A stretch of DNA of 64,000 nt from Rhodocaloribacter litoris (GCF_011682235.2 NZ_CP076718.1:1575141-1639140); one strand, 5' to 3'. Shown: positions 18,205 to 26,961, counted from the first letter of the stretch. Notes: a model not told the origin generated them from the sequence alone. Numbers and translations: made by a program.

Positions 18205-18597
18205 ATGTCGTACGAGCCGCTCTCCCCCGAAGAGGAACGGATGGCCCGGCACATCGTCGATGCCGCTTTCACGGTTCACCGGCATCTGGGTCCCGGCCTC
18301 CTGGAAAAAGTATACGAGGTATGTTTCTGCCACGAACTGGGTAAACGGGGCCTGCGCTATCTACGCCAGGTCGCCATCCCCATCGAATATGACGGCATTG
18401 TCTTCGACGAGGGATTACGGCTGGACGTGCTCGTGGAAAAGCGCATCATCTGCGAATTAAAGGCCGTGGACGAAATGCATCCGGTCTGGGAAGCCCAGAT
18501 TCTGAGTCATCTCAAGCTGACCGGCCTCCGGCTGGGCTTCCTCATCAACTTCAACGTACCCCTGATCAAGCATGGCATCAAGCGCATCATCCTCTGA
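18205..18597 (+). CDS. GxxExxY-family protein (PD-(D/E)XK-like), copy 1
   Basis: A 130-residue protein with the family-naming motif GPGLLEKVYE (G, E, Y conserved) near residue 29. A PD-(D/E)XK-like core follows: LRLDVLVEKRIICELKAVD supplies the Asp and the E-x-K pair. Such proteins are predicted nuclease-fold proteins of unknown role, often present in several copies per genome. The gene is tightly framed by an inverted 18-bp repeat and by a 35-bp direct repeat. A second member lies 105 bases downstream with only moderate similarity, so the pair is not a recent tandem duplication. Confidence 0.85.
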   Translation: MSYEPLSPEEERMARHIVDAAFTVHRHLGPGLLEKVYEVCFCHELGKRGLRYLRQVAIPIEYDGIVFDEGLRLDVLVEKRIICELKAVDEMHPVWEAQILSHLKLTGLRLGFLINFNVPLIKHGIKRIIL

Positions 18598-18615
18598 CCT
18601 TCGTGTCTTTGTGGC
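18598..18615 (-). repeat. Dispersed 18-bp repeat, copy 3 (right inverted arm)
   Basis: The minus strand reads GCCACAAAGACACGAAGG, which is 17 of 18 identical to the left arm at 18180-18197. It starts at the base after the stop codon of the first GxxExxY gene. Confidence 0.8.
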
Positions 18616-18623
18616 CCATAGCA

Positions 18624-18658
18624 ACGTCGCTACGGCACAGGGATGGGTCGGGTTGTTG
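18624..18658 (+). repeat. 35-bp direct repeat, right copy, flanking a GxxExxY gene
   Basis: Right partner of the repeat at 18133-18167 (31 of 35 identical). It lies eight bases beyond the right inverted arm. Confidence 0.8.
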
Positions 18659-18702
18659 ACGGATGATCACGGATTTTTTCGTTCCAGGTGACACACAGGA
18701 TC

Positions 18703-19101
18703 ATGCTCCACGAGGATATCACGGGTCGGATAATCCGGGCTTTCTACCAGGTCTACAACACCCTCGGGTATGGATTCCTGGAGAAAGTGTATGAGAAGGC
18801 TATGGCGATCGAACTGGCCCGGAACGGCCTCGATGTGATTCGGCAGAAACCGATCGACGTGTATTATGGAGAAGAACGGGTTGGTGAATACTTTGCCGAC
18901 CTGGTCGTCAACGACATGGTCATCATCGAACTGAAGGCCGTAGACCTGTTGCACCCGAACCACACCCATCAACTGGTGAACTACCTGAAGGCAACCGACA
19001 TCGAAGTGGGCCTGTTGCTCAATTTTGGAGAAAAGCCCGAAGTGGTTCGGCGCATTTTCACCAACGACCGTAAGCGACACCGATCCGCGCCCCATCCGTA
19101 A
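18703..19101 (+). CDS. GxxExxY-family protein (PD-(D/E)XK-like), copy 2
   Basis: A second GxxExxY protein of 132 residues. The motif appears as GYGFLEKVYEKA, and the PD-(D/E)XK-like residues lie in EYFADLVVNDMVIIELKAVD. The C-terminus (NDRKRHRSAPHP) is basic and probably reads past the usual family end. The ATG at 18703 is preferred; a GTG at 18688 would add five residues. No flanking inverted repeat is seen around this copy. Its stop lies 28 bases before the next VCBS gene. Confidence 0.85.
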   Translation: MLHEDITGRIIRAFYQVYNTLGYGFLEKVYEKAMAIELARNGLDVIRQKPIDVYYGEERVGEYFADLVVNDMVIIELKAVDLLHPNHTHQLVNYLKATDIEVGLLLNFGEKPEVVRRIFTNDRKRHRSAPHP

Positions 19102-19129
19102 CCATCCGCGCCCATCCGTGTGCCCTTTC

Positions 19130-22100
19130 ATGAAACGATTTCCTTTTCTCGCCCTGCTCCCGATCCTGTTTGCGACGGCCTGCTCCGAGCCGGAGGCGCC
19201 GGCGGCGGGGCCGCCGCTGTTTGCCCCGGTGCCGCCCGACTCGTCCGGGGTCACCTTCGCCAACGTGCTGGACGAGGACTCGACGTTCAACATCATCAAC
19301 TACCTGTACTTCTACGACGGCGGCGGCGTGGCCGTGGGCGACGTCAACGGCGACGGCCTCGTCGACCTCTACTTCACCGCCAACCGCGGGCCCAACCGCC
19401 TCTACCTGAACCGGGGCGGCTTCACCTTCGAGGACGTCACCGAGGCCGCCGGGGTGGCCGGCCGGGGCACCTGGACCAAGGCCGCCACGATGGCCGACGT
19501 CAACGGCGACGGGTGGCTGGACCTCTACGTCTCGAACGTGGAGCACGGCCCCATGCACGGGCGGAACGAGCTGTACCTCAACCGGGGCCCCGGCGACGAC
19601 GGCCTCCCCCGCTTCGAGGAACGCGCCGCCGAATACGGCCTCGACGTGGCCGGCCTCAACACCCAGGCCGTCTTCTTCGACTACGACCGCGACGGCGACC
19701 TGGACGTCTACCTCGTCCGCCACTCCGTCCACGACGTCGGGCAGATCGGCGGCATCGAGTTCCGCGCCAAACGTCACGAGGCCGCCGGCGACCTCCTGCT
19801 CCGCAACGACGGCGGCCGCTTCACCGACGTCACCGAGGCCGCCGGCATCTACGGCAGCGTCCTCGGCTACGGCCTCGCCGCCGCCGCCAGCGACCTGAAT
19901 GCCGACGGCTGCCCGGACCTCTACGTCTCGAACGACTTCCACGAGAACGACTACCTCTACCTGAACAACTGCGACGGCACCTTCCGCGAGACCATCTACA
20001 CGGCTACCGGCCATACCAGCCTGGCCTCGATGGGCAGCGACGCCGCCGACATCAACAACGACCTGCGGCCCGACGTCATCGTCACCGACATGCTGCCCTT
20101 CCGCGAGGACATCCGCCGCACCGCCGTCTCGGAGGAAGGCTACGACGTCTACCGCATCAAGCTGAACCGGGGCTACCACCACCAGTTCACCCGCAACACG
20201 CTCCTCGTCAACCTGGGGCAGGGGCGCTTCATCGACCTGGCCTTCTATGCCGGCGTGGCCGCCACCGACTGGAGCTGGGCCGCCCTCCTGGCCGACCTCG
20301 ACCTCGACGCCTACAACGACCTGTTCGTCACCAACGGCGTCTATCGCCGCCCCAACGACCTGGACTACCTCCGCTTCGTCGTGCAGCCCCAGGTGCAGGC
20401 CGCCCTCCGCAACGAGGTCATCCCCCCCGCCGTGCTGGACTCGGTCCTGGCGTGGATGCCCTCCGTGCCCCTGCCCAACGCCGCCTTCCACAACCGGGGC
20501 GACCTGACCTTTGCCGAACGCGCCGCGGCCTGGGGCCTCGGCACGCCCGGCTTCTCCAACGGCGCCGCCTACGCCGACCTCGACAACGACGGCGACCTCG
20601 ACCTCGTCGTCAACAACCTCAACGCGCCCGCCTCGATCTACCGCAACCGGGCCCGTGAGCACACCGGCCGCCACTACCTGACCGTAGTACTCGAAGGCGA
20701 AGGAATGAACCGCTTCGGCATCGGGGCGAAGGTGATCGTGCGGCACGGCGGCACGGCGCAGCTCCGCGAGCAGTTCCCCACACGCGGCTGGGCCTCCTCC
20801 GTCGACCTGCGCCTCCACTTCGGCCTGGGCGACGACGCCACCGTGGACACCCTCACGGTCGTCTGGCCCGACGGGCGATTCCAGACCCTCACCGGCCTCG
20901 CCGCCGACCGGACCCTCACGCTCCGGCAGGCCGATGCAGCCGGCGCGTACGCCTACCCGCCACAGGTGCCGGACAACCCGCTCTTCGCCGACGTGACGGA
21001 CGAGGTGGACCTCGACGTCGTCCACCGCGAAAACGCCTTCATCGACTTCACGCGCGAGCCGCTGATGCCGCACCTGGTCTCCACCGAAGGGCCGGCGCTG
21101 GCCGTGGGCGACGTCAACGGCGACGGCCTCGACGACCTGTTCTTCGGCAACGCCAAATGGCAGCCGGCACGCCTCCTCGTACAGACCCCGGACGGCCGCT
21201 TTCGCCCGACCAACGAGGCCCTCTGGCAGGCCGACAGCCTCTACGAAGACGTCGCCGCCGCCTTCTTCGACGCCGACGGCGACGGCGACCTCGACCTCTA
21301 CGTCGTCAGCGCCGGGAATGAGTTCTGGGGGCGGAACGAGGCCCTCCGCGACCGCCTCTATCGCAACGACGGCACCGGCCGCTTCACCCGCGACGCGGAG
21401 GCCCTCCCGCCGCTCTTCGAGCAGGGCAGCGTGGTGGCCCCCGCCGACGTCGACGGCGACGGCGACCTCGACCTGTTCGTCGGCAGCCGGGTGGTGGCCA
21501 AGGACTATGGCGCCCTCCCGCCCTCGTTCCTCCTGGAGAACGACGGCACCGGCCGCTTCACCGACGTGACGACCGGCCGTGCCGAAGGCCTGGCCTCCGC
21601 CGGCCTCGTCACCGGCGCCGCCTGGGCCGACGTGGACCGCGACGGCGACCCGGACCTCGTCGTCGTGGGCGAATGGATGCCGGTGCGTCTCTTCATGAAC
21701 GAAGGCGGTCGCCTCGTCGAGCGGACCCGCGAAGCCGGTCTGGCGGATACGCACGGCTGGTGGTACGCCGTCCACCCCGCCGACGTGGACGGCGACGGTG
21801 ACCCGGACCTTCTCCTGGGCAACCAGGGACTGAACGGCCTGCTGCGCCCGGAGCCCGGCCATCCCGTCCGCCTCTACCGCCACGACTTCGACGGCAACGG
21901 CACCATCGACCCGCTCCTGACCTTCTACCGCGACGGCGAAGAGCTCCCCTTCGCCTCGCGCGACGACCTCCTCCGCCAGATGCCGCGCCTGGCCGAGCGG
22001 CTGCCCACCTACGCCGCCTTCGCCACCGCCACGCTGGACGACCTCTTCCCCGACCGCCGCGATGCCGAGACGCTCGTGGCGACCACCTTCGCCTCGGCCT

Positions 22101-22486
22101 ACGCCGAGAACCGGGGCGACGGCACCTTCGTGGTGCGCCCGCTCCCCCGCGAGGTCCAGTTTGCCCCGGTCCGCGCCATCGTCTCCGGCGACTTCGACGG
22201 GGACGGCCACCTGGACGCCCTCATGGCCGGCAACTCCGGCGGGGCCACTACGCGGCGCGGGCGGGAAGACGCCGCCTACGGCTGGCTCCTCCGGGGCGAT
22301 GGACAGGGCGGCTTCACCGTGGTGCCCCCGGCCGAGAGCAACCTGTGGCTCGAAGGCGAGGTGCGTCGCCTGGCCCCGCTCCGCCGCGCCGACGGCACCC
22401 CCCTGATCGTGGCCGCCCGTAACAACGACCGGCCGCAGGTCATCCAACGGCTCGTGCCGGAAACCTCCCTCGCTCACGGAGAATAA
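19130..22486 (+). CDS. VCBS/FG-GAP repeat lipoprotein with ASPIC/UnbV domain (copy 2)
   Basis: An 1118-residue paralogue of the protein at 14800, with the same order of domains. The signal peptide ends at the lipobox ATAC. VCBS units carry DxDGDG loops (VAVGDVNGDGLVDLYFTANR), and the ASPIC/UnbV segment reads GEGMNRFGIGAKVIVRHGGT and VDTLTVVWPDGRFQTL. Many blocks, such as DWSWAALLADLDLDAYNDLF, match copy 1 closely. It is predicted to sit at the cell surface as an accessory of the SusCD system; the ligand is unknown. The GxxExxY genes separate the two paralogues. Confidence 0.9.
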   Translation: MKRFPFLALLPILFATACSEPEAPAAGPPLFAPVPPDSSGVTFANVLDEDSTFNIINYLYFYDGGGVAVGDVNGDGLVDLYFTANRGPNRLYLNRGGFTFEDVTEAAGVAGRGTWTKAATMADVNGDGWLDLYVSNVEHGPMHGRNELYLNRGPGDDGLPRFEERAAEYGLDVAGLNTQAVFFDYDRDGDLDVYLVRHSVHDVGQIGGIEFRAKRHEAAGDLLLRNDGGRFTDVTEAAGIYGSVLGYGLAAAASDLNADGCPDLYVSNDFHENDYLYLNNCDGTFRETIYTATGHTSLASMGSDAADINNDLRPDVIVTDMLPFREDIRRTAVSEEGYDVYRIKLNRGYHHQFTRNTLLVNLGQGRFIDLAFYAGVAATDWSWAALLADLDLDAYNDLFVTNGVYRRPNDLDYLRFVVQPQVQAALRNEVIPPAVLDSVLAWMPSVPLPNAAFHNRGDLTFAERAAAWGLGTPGFSNGAAYADLDNDGDLDLVVNNLNAPASIYRNRAREHTGRHYLTVVLEGEGMNRFGIGAKVIVRHGGTAQLREQFPTRGWASSVDLRLHFGLGDDATVDTLTVVWPDGRFQTLTGLAADRTLTLRQADAAGAYAYPPQVPDNPLFADVTDEVDLDVVHRENAFIDFTREPLMPHLVSTEGPALAVGDVNGDGLDDLFFGNAKWQPARLLVQTPDGRFRPTNEALWQADSLYEDVAAAFFDADGDGDLDLYVVSAGNEFWGRNEALRDRLYRNDGTGRFTRDAEALPPLFEQGSVVAPADVDGDGDLDLFVGSRVVAKDYGALPPSFLLENDGTGRFTDVTTGRAEGLASAGLVTGAAWADVDRDGDPDLVVVGEWMPVRLFMNEGGRLVERTREAGLADTHGWWYAVHPADVDGDGDPDLLLGNQGLNGLLRPEPGHPVRLYRHDFDGNGTIDPLLTFYRDGEELPFASRDDLLRQMPRLAERLPTYAAFATATLDDLFPDRRDAETLVATTFASAYAENRGDGTFVVRPLPREVQFAPVRAIVSGDFDGDGHLDALMAGNSGGATTRRGREDAAYGWLLRGDGQGGFTVVPPAESNLWLEGEVRRLAPLRRADGTPLIVAARNNDRPQVIQRLVPETSLAHGE

Positions 22487-22575
22487 TCCACTGAAATGCG
22501 TATGGTTGTCCGGCCCGCCCTGTGTGCTTTCTGGGAAGGACCGGCTCCTTACCGTCCTCTCAACCCGTCGTAGCC

Positions 22576-23016
22576 ATGCGATCCCTCGTTGTACGCCTCG
22601 CGTTTCCCCTGGCCGTCAGTCTCTTCCTCGCCGCGTGCGACTCCGGCTCCGGCATGGACGAGGACCCCAACTCGGTGGCCGGCACCTGGGTGGGCGAGGT
22701 GACGTCCGTGACGGCCCAGGGAGATACTATCGTCTTTCAGATCAACATGACGATCCAGCAGCAGGGCATCGAACTCTCGGGCGGCGGCACCGTCACCGGT
22801 CCGAACGGGCCCGATGCGTTCACCATCGTCGAGGGCGCCGCCTATTTCCACCCCATGATCAACATGGACCTGCTCTTCTCGGGCCCGCCCCTCGGTGAAC
22901 TCAACGGCGTGGTGTCGGACGACCGGCGGACCATCACGGGCACCATCAGCGGCCCCGGCTTCTCGGGCCTGACGGTCCTGACCGTGGCCCTTTCCAAAAC
23001 CGGCCCGCCGGTGTAG
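22576..23016 (+). CDS. Small lipoprotein of unknown function
   Basis: 146 residues with a signal peptide ending in the lipobox LAAC. The mature part begins with an acidic linker (DSGSGMDEDPN) followed by an all-beta, lipocalin-like pattern: VAGTWVGEVTSVTAQGDTIV, LSGGGTVTGPNG and RTITGTISGPGFSGLTV. Proteins of this kind bearing a GTW motif near the start are common in the phylum but have no assigned role. It follows the second VCBS gene by 89 bases and is probably on the same transcript. Function is not recognised beyond the fold-like pattern. Confidence 0.7.
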   Translation: MRSLVVRLAFPLAVSLFLAACDSGSGMDEDPNSVAGTWVGEVTSVTAQGDTIVFQINMTIQQQGIELSGGGTVTGPNGPDAFTIVEGAAYFHPMINMDLLFSGPPLGELNGVVSDDRRTITGTISGPGFSGLTVLTVALSKTGPPV

Positions 23017-23228
23017 GAGGGTGACGTCCAGGGCATCGTACCTCGCGGCAGGCCCCTGCGTCTGCTCGACTATAGCGGAGGTCATGGTTCATGAGGGCAT
23101 GGCGTCCCTTCGCCCGTCGAACCAACCGCTTAGCCGCGGATCTGAACGCGTTGCGCGTCCCGCTTTCCTGTGGGCCAGGGGGCGCACCCATAAAGGGTGC
23201 GGCTACATCGCGCTGCACAACGACACCT
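23017..23228. other. Gene-free stretch before the toxin remnant
   Basis: No gene, RNA or terminator is convincing here. The short open frames lack signal sequences and family motifs. The region joins the uptake locus to a decayed toxin-antitoxin module. Confidence 0.4.
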
Positions 23229-23372
23229 TCAATAGTATGGACCAACGCTATAGCGCGTCTCGCCACGGGCCAGTTTCTCGATGACCTCCTTCAGCTTCTG
23301 AACGTCCTTTCCCCGCTTTTTCGCACGCCTGACCTCTTTCTTGAACTGGTTCGTGCGACGGATGACTTTCAT
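23229..23372 (-). pseudogene. YafQ-type toxin, truncated remnant
   Basis: The first 38 or so codons (MKVIRRTNQFKKEVRRAKKR then GKDVQKLKEVIEKLARGE) match the N-terminus of YafQ/RelE-superfamily mRNA interferases, which are about 90 residues long. After LARGE the sequence diverges and stops at codon 48, so the catalytic C-terminal half is lost. The matching DinJ/RelB-type antitoxin gene lies upstream on the same strand, but 263 bases of repeat-like DNA separate them; in intact modules the two genes abut or overlap. Confidence 0.75.
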
Positions 23373-23635
23373 CACTGATGTTAGGCAGTAAGCGGCGAAG
23401 CCGCCACGTTTCTCCCCGTTCACTTCGTGATTGCTTCCGGCCAGGGAGAGAGCGACCCCCATCCCCCCTTCGGGGTACTTCCCCCTGCAGGGCCGCCGGG
23501 TGCGGCCAGGGGGAAGGGCTTGGCTTCACACGAAGCCGCCACCCACTTCCTCCCCATGCGAAGGGGAGGTGTCGCGAAGCGACGGAGGGGTAGCCCTGTC
23601 GCGGCACAGGTCTCAGCGGCGTAACTCCTGTTTCG
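23373..23635. repeat. Repeat-like insertion inside a toxin-antitoxin module
   Basis: This 263-base block lies between the antitoxin stop and the toxin-remnant start, where intact modules have almost no spacer. It contains imperfect inverted pieces (CCCCCTTCGGGG; CCCCCTGCAGGG; a TCGCGAAGCGA palindrome near 23572) like the non-coding repeats common in intergenic DNA. No protein is supported. Confidence 0.5.
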
Positions 23636-23896
23636 TCAGATGTCCAGGTCCTCATACAGCGCCTCGGGCGACTCAAAACGCGGCAGGCGTTCGCGGTCAC
23701 GCGCCTCTTCGAGTGCTTTGCGCGTCGTCTCATTCGGCAACTCGACCGGAAAAGGCAACCCCTTTCGCAGTGCCACCTGACGGTAGAAGAGCGTGATGGC
23801 CTGTGATGCCGTCAACCCGAGTTTCCTGAAAGTTTCTTCCGCCTTCCGCTTGGTTTCGGGGTCGATGCGGGCCGAGACGGTACTGGTCTTTCCCAT
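23636..23896 (-). CDS. DinJ/RelB-family antitoxin
   Basis: An 86-residue ribbon-helix-helix protein. MGKTSTVSARIDPETKRKAE gives the DNA-binding strand and first helix, and LGLTASQAITLFYRQVALRK the family signature that follows; LPFPVELPNETTRKALEEAR is the toxin-wrapping segment. It normally neutralises a YafQ/RelE toxin and represses its own operon. Here the partner toxin is truncated (23229-23372). The start at 23896 gives the canonical MGKT opening; the frame extends eight codons further upstream. Confidence 0.88.
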   Translation of the reverse strand: MGKTSTVSARIDPETKRKAEETFRKLGLTASQAITLFYRQVALRKGLPFPVELPNETTRKALEEARDRERLPRFESPEALYEDLDI

Positions 23897-23967
23897 GATG
23901 CCGGTCCGGTGATGTGACACAACGTACTACAATTGAAGTACATGGAACGGATCGCCGGGTTTCCACT

Positions 23968-26058
23968 TCAATCGCGCACGTCGAAGGCCAGCGAGCGCGC
24001 GACCGACTGGCCGGTGACCTCGTCGGTGACGCGGACGTGGACCTCGAAACGGCCCGGACCGCTGAGTTCGTTCAGGTCGAGGAAGACCGTCTCGCGGGCG
24101 GTGCGGTCGTCGCCGGTGTACGACGTGGTCGTGACGGTGCGGCGCTCGACGGTCTGCTTGCGGAGGCGGAGCAGCCCGCCCTCGTGCTCCTCCCGGGTCA
24201 CCTCGTAGGCGACGGTGTAGTGCGTCCGGTCGTCCGGGCCATAGGCGAGGTGGTAGACCTCGAAGTAGAGGCCCAGGCGGACGTCCGGGGTGATGGCCGT
24301 ATGTGGGAAGGGGTCGGCCTGGTCGAGCGGCTGCGTGTCGTCGCGCAGGCGGAGGGGCTTGAGGTCGCTCATCTCCAGGCGGCCGGGGTCGGCGTCGAGC
24401 GGCGTGAGGCCTTCGAGGCGGTAGGCGCCCGTGCGGAAGCGCGGCCCCCGGGCCACCTCCGCGCCGGCGGCGGCCCAGTAGGCGTCCCAGGCCAGGGCCA
24501 CGTGCGCCGTCCCGGCGAGCCGATCTACGACGTACGTGCGTACGGGCAGCACACCGTCCGCCTCCGCACCCGGATCGTGGATCATCATCAGACTGCTGTC
24601 TCGGGCCAGGGTCCGGTAGTCGGGTGCCTGCCGGAGGGCATTCATCTGAAGGAGCACGCGGTCCGAGGGGGTGAAGCCCGCCTTCCGGAGCCGCCGGGCC
24701 GTCCCCTCCGTCGGCAGCAGGTCGGCCGTGCGGAGCGTCCAGTAGACCTCGGCGCGGGTGGTGCCGTCCGGCTCGAGGAACCGGGCCCAGCGGAGGTCGA
24801 CGGGGAGCAAATCCACCCCCTCGAGCACGTTCGAGTAGGCACGCGGCACCCGCTCTTCGCGCGTGCGGATGGCATGCCGGTCCTCGGCCCGGCCCCGCGA
24901 GAGCATCGAGAAGATCGTGGCGCGCGGCGCCGGCGGGACGGCGCGGTACATGTTCGGCAGGACGCCCATCCGCCCGGCGATGGCGTAATCCTCGAGCAAC
25001 CCGACGTAGTTCTCGATCTGTTCGTAGAGGGAGCCGTAATGCCCCTTCGGGTGGTAGAGGGCCAGCATCCGGTAGATGTCCATCATGGAGGTGATGTACC
25101 GGAGACTGCTGCGCTGCCCGCTGACCGAGGGCGGCACGAGGTCGGTGGGCGTGGCGAGTGCGTACGGCTTGCCGCGCTCGCGGGCGAAGAGGTACTGCGC
25201 GGCGTCGTCGATGTGGTCGTAGACCCAGAACTCCCCTTCGGGATAGAAGGGCACGAGGGGGTCGGAGAGCTGCGGCCGGAGGGGTTCGTTCTGGTCGATC
25301 TGCACACGCACCCGCCGCGTCGGCGGGCCGAGGCGGATGTAGATGCGGGCGCGGTCGTCGAAGCCCAGGGGGGCGAGGGGGTGGCGGTAGGCGTCGAGGG
25401 CGAACGTGACGCGCTCCAGGTGCTCGTAGAGGCGCTCGTTCGCGGGCGTGGCGGGCAGCAGGTCCACGCTGCGCCACCAGGCTGCGAGGCGGCTTCCGGC
25501 CCCCGGCGGCAGCCCGCGCGTGAGCACGGCGTCCAGGCTGTCGAGGCCCGTCGCGGCGCGGACGTCGTCGGGGAGGATGAAGGCAAGCGGGGCGAGGTGG
25601 CGTACCCGGACGGGGCGCAGCGCCTCGCCGGCCACGCCGTCGAGGTGGTCGAGCAGGGCGAGGTAGGCGGTGGCTGCCTCGGGGTAGTGGAGTGAGTCCC
25701 GGCGGGTAAACACGTCCCATACGAGCGCGTCGGCCAGACGCAGATCTACACGGCCTTCGGCAGCCAGCGCCTCGGCTCCCCGCCCCCACACGGCGACGGC
25801 GCTGTCCGGCCGGTCCGCATCGGCATAGGCGCGCCCGAGCCAGTAGGCCACCGTGCCCGCTTCGGCCATGCCGGCGGCCGGGTCGGCGTCAAACGCCGGG
25901 CGCAGCACCGCCAGGGCACGGACGGGGTCGCCAGCCTCCACAGCCGCCCGCCCCGCCGCCAGCGCCTCGGCGACCGGCTGCCCCTGGGCCACCGCGCCGG
26001 CCGGAGCCAGCAGCCCCAGCCCCGCCATCACCATCATAGCCCATCGAGCCGCCCGCAT
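23968..26058 (-). CDS. Exported GWxTD-domain protein
   Basis: A 696-residue protein with a signal peptide (MMVMAGLGLLAPAGAVAQ). An N-terminal helical, TPR-like region (residues about 25-130) is followed by a GWxTD-type domain. In that domain WWRSVDLLPATPANERLYEH and RVTFALDAYRHPLAPLGFDD precede RARIYIRLGPPTRRVR, the counterpart of the RGRIYIxxGPPD block that defines the family. The C-terminal 250 residues are beta-rich. Homologues are widespread in Bacteroidota and Acidobacteria, without known function. It lies alone between two toxin-antitoxin remnants. Confidence 0.75.
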   Translation of the reverse strand: MRAARWAMMVMAGLGLLAPAGAVAQGQPVAEALAAGRAAVEAGDPVRALAVLRPAFDADPAAGMAEAGTVAYWLGRAYADADRPDSAVAVWGRGAEALAAEGRVDLRLADALVWDVFTRRDSLHYPEAATAYLALLDHLDGVAGEALRPVRVRHLAPLAFILPDDVRAATGLDSLDAVLTRGLPPGAGSRLAAWWRSVDLLPATPANERLYEHLERVTFALDAYRHPLAPLGFDDRARIYIRLGPPTRRVRVQIDQNEPLRPQLSDPLVPFYPEGEFWVYDHIDDAAQYLFARERGKPYALATPTDLVPPSVSGQRSSLRYITSMMDIYRMLALYHPKGHYGSLYEQIENYVGLLEDYAIAGRMGVLPNMYRAVPPAPRATIFSMLSRGRAEDRHAIRTREERVPRAYSNVLEGVDLLPVDLRWARFLEPDGTTRAEVYWTLRTADLLPTEGTARRLRKAGFTPSDRVLLQMNALRQAPDYRTLARDSSLMMIHDPGAEADGVLPVRTYVVDRLAGTAHVALAWDAYWAAAGAEVARGPRFRTGAYRLEGLTPLDADPGRLEMSDLKPLRLRDDTQPLDQADPFPHTAITPDVRLGLYFEVYHLAYGPDDRTHYTVAYEVTREEHEGGLLRLRKQTVERRTVTTTSYTGDDRTARETVFLDLNELSGPGRFEVHVRVTDEVTGQSVARSLAFDVRD

Positions 26059-26233
26059 GACACCCTGTCCGGTTATGCTTCCATCGAACCCAGAAGGGTA
26101 CCGGGCAGCCGGGCATAAGGTTCTGTGGTTCCTCGTTTTGCCCCGGCGCCCGGATCCCGCCGCCGGGCTGGCGGGTAGGAACGCTTGACGGCTTTCCTAC
26201 CGGTTTCGCCCCTCCGTCCAGCTTCTCTGCACG

Positions 26234-26566
26234 ATGCAGACGCCAGACACAACCAGCGTGAATCACGCTCGTGATGACCTGGTCCGCCAGATCGTGGCGC
26301 TGGTGCACCCGCTCCGGATCTACGTGTTTGGTTCCGCCGCCCGTGGACAGACCCACACCGGCAGCGACATCGACTTCCTGGTCGTCATGCCCGAAGGTAC
26401 GCCCCGCCGCCGGACGGCCCAGTATCTGTACGAGCATCTCACCGGCCACGGCGTCCCCTTTGATGTGCTGGTCACCACGCCCGGGCACCTGCGCCGGTAT
26501 GCCGACCACCCCGGGTTGATCTATCGCACCATCCTCCGCGAGGGGCACGAGGTGTATGCCGCCTGA
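26234..26566 (+). CDS. Minimal nucleotidyltransferase (MNT, MntA-type antitoxin)
   Basis: A 110-residue protein with the nucleotidyltransferase signature: FGSAARGQTHTGSDIDFLVV fits GSx10DxD exactly. In MNT-HEPN modules this partner AMPylates and silences the HEPN RNase toxin. Its last codons overlap the start of the HEPN gene by 11 bases, so the two are translationally coupled. The HEPN partner has a frameshift, whereas this gene is intact. Confidence 0.85.
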   Translation: MQTPDTTSVNHARDDLVRQIVALVHPLRIYVFGSAARGQTHTGSDIDFLVVMPEGTPRRRTAQYLYEHLTGHGVPFDVLVTTPGHLRRYADHPGLIYRTILREGHEVYAA

Positions 26567-26958
26567 GTCCCCCACACCCGGTAGCCCGGCCGACTGGCTT
26601 CGTCGTGCCCGGAGCGACCTGACCCTGGCCCGTCTTTCTCCCCCGGATGGCGTGCTGCGCGAAGACCTGTGCTTCCATGCTCAACAGGCGGCCGAAAAAG
26701 CCCTGAAGGCCCTGTGGGTGGCCCTGGAACAACCCGTGCCCCGCACCCACAACCTCAAGACATTGCTCGAAGGCTCAACGCCCCGCCTTGCGATACCCGA
26801 CCCCGGTCCGGCGCGCTGCCTCGCTGACGGTCTATGCCGTCCTGACCCGCTATCCCGCCGACCTCGAACCCGTCACACCGGATGAGCACCGGGACGCCGT
26901 CGAGCGGGCCGAGGCGGTGGTGCGATGGGTGGAAACGACGCTGGCCTCCCCCGCATGA
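26556..26958 (+). pseudogene. HEPN-domain protein, frameshifted
   Basis: The first 80 or so codons encode a HEPN domain (ADWLRRARSDLTLARLSPPD, CFHAQQAAEKALKALWVALE, RTHNLKTLLEG). After that the original frame gives non-homologous sequence and stops at 26885. The +1 frame restores family sequence (VRRAASLTVYAVLTRYPADL and on) and ends at 26958. Removing one base of the CCCCGG run near 26801-26806 gives one continuous frame of 133 codons, the usual length. It would be the toxin of the MNT-HEPN pair. A sequencing error cannot be excluded, nor can a phase-variable tract. Confidence 0.75.
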
Positions 26959-26961
26959 CGC

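Noticed and set aside
18205-19101. The two GxxExxY genes as one recent tandem duplication
   Set aside because: The proteins are only moderately similar and only the first is framed by the inverted repeats.
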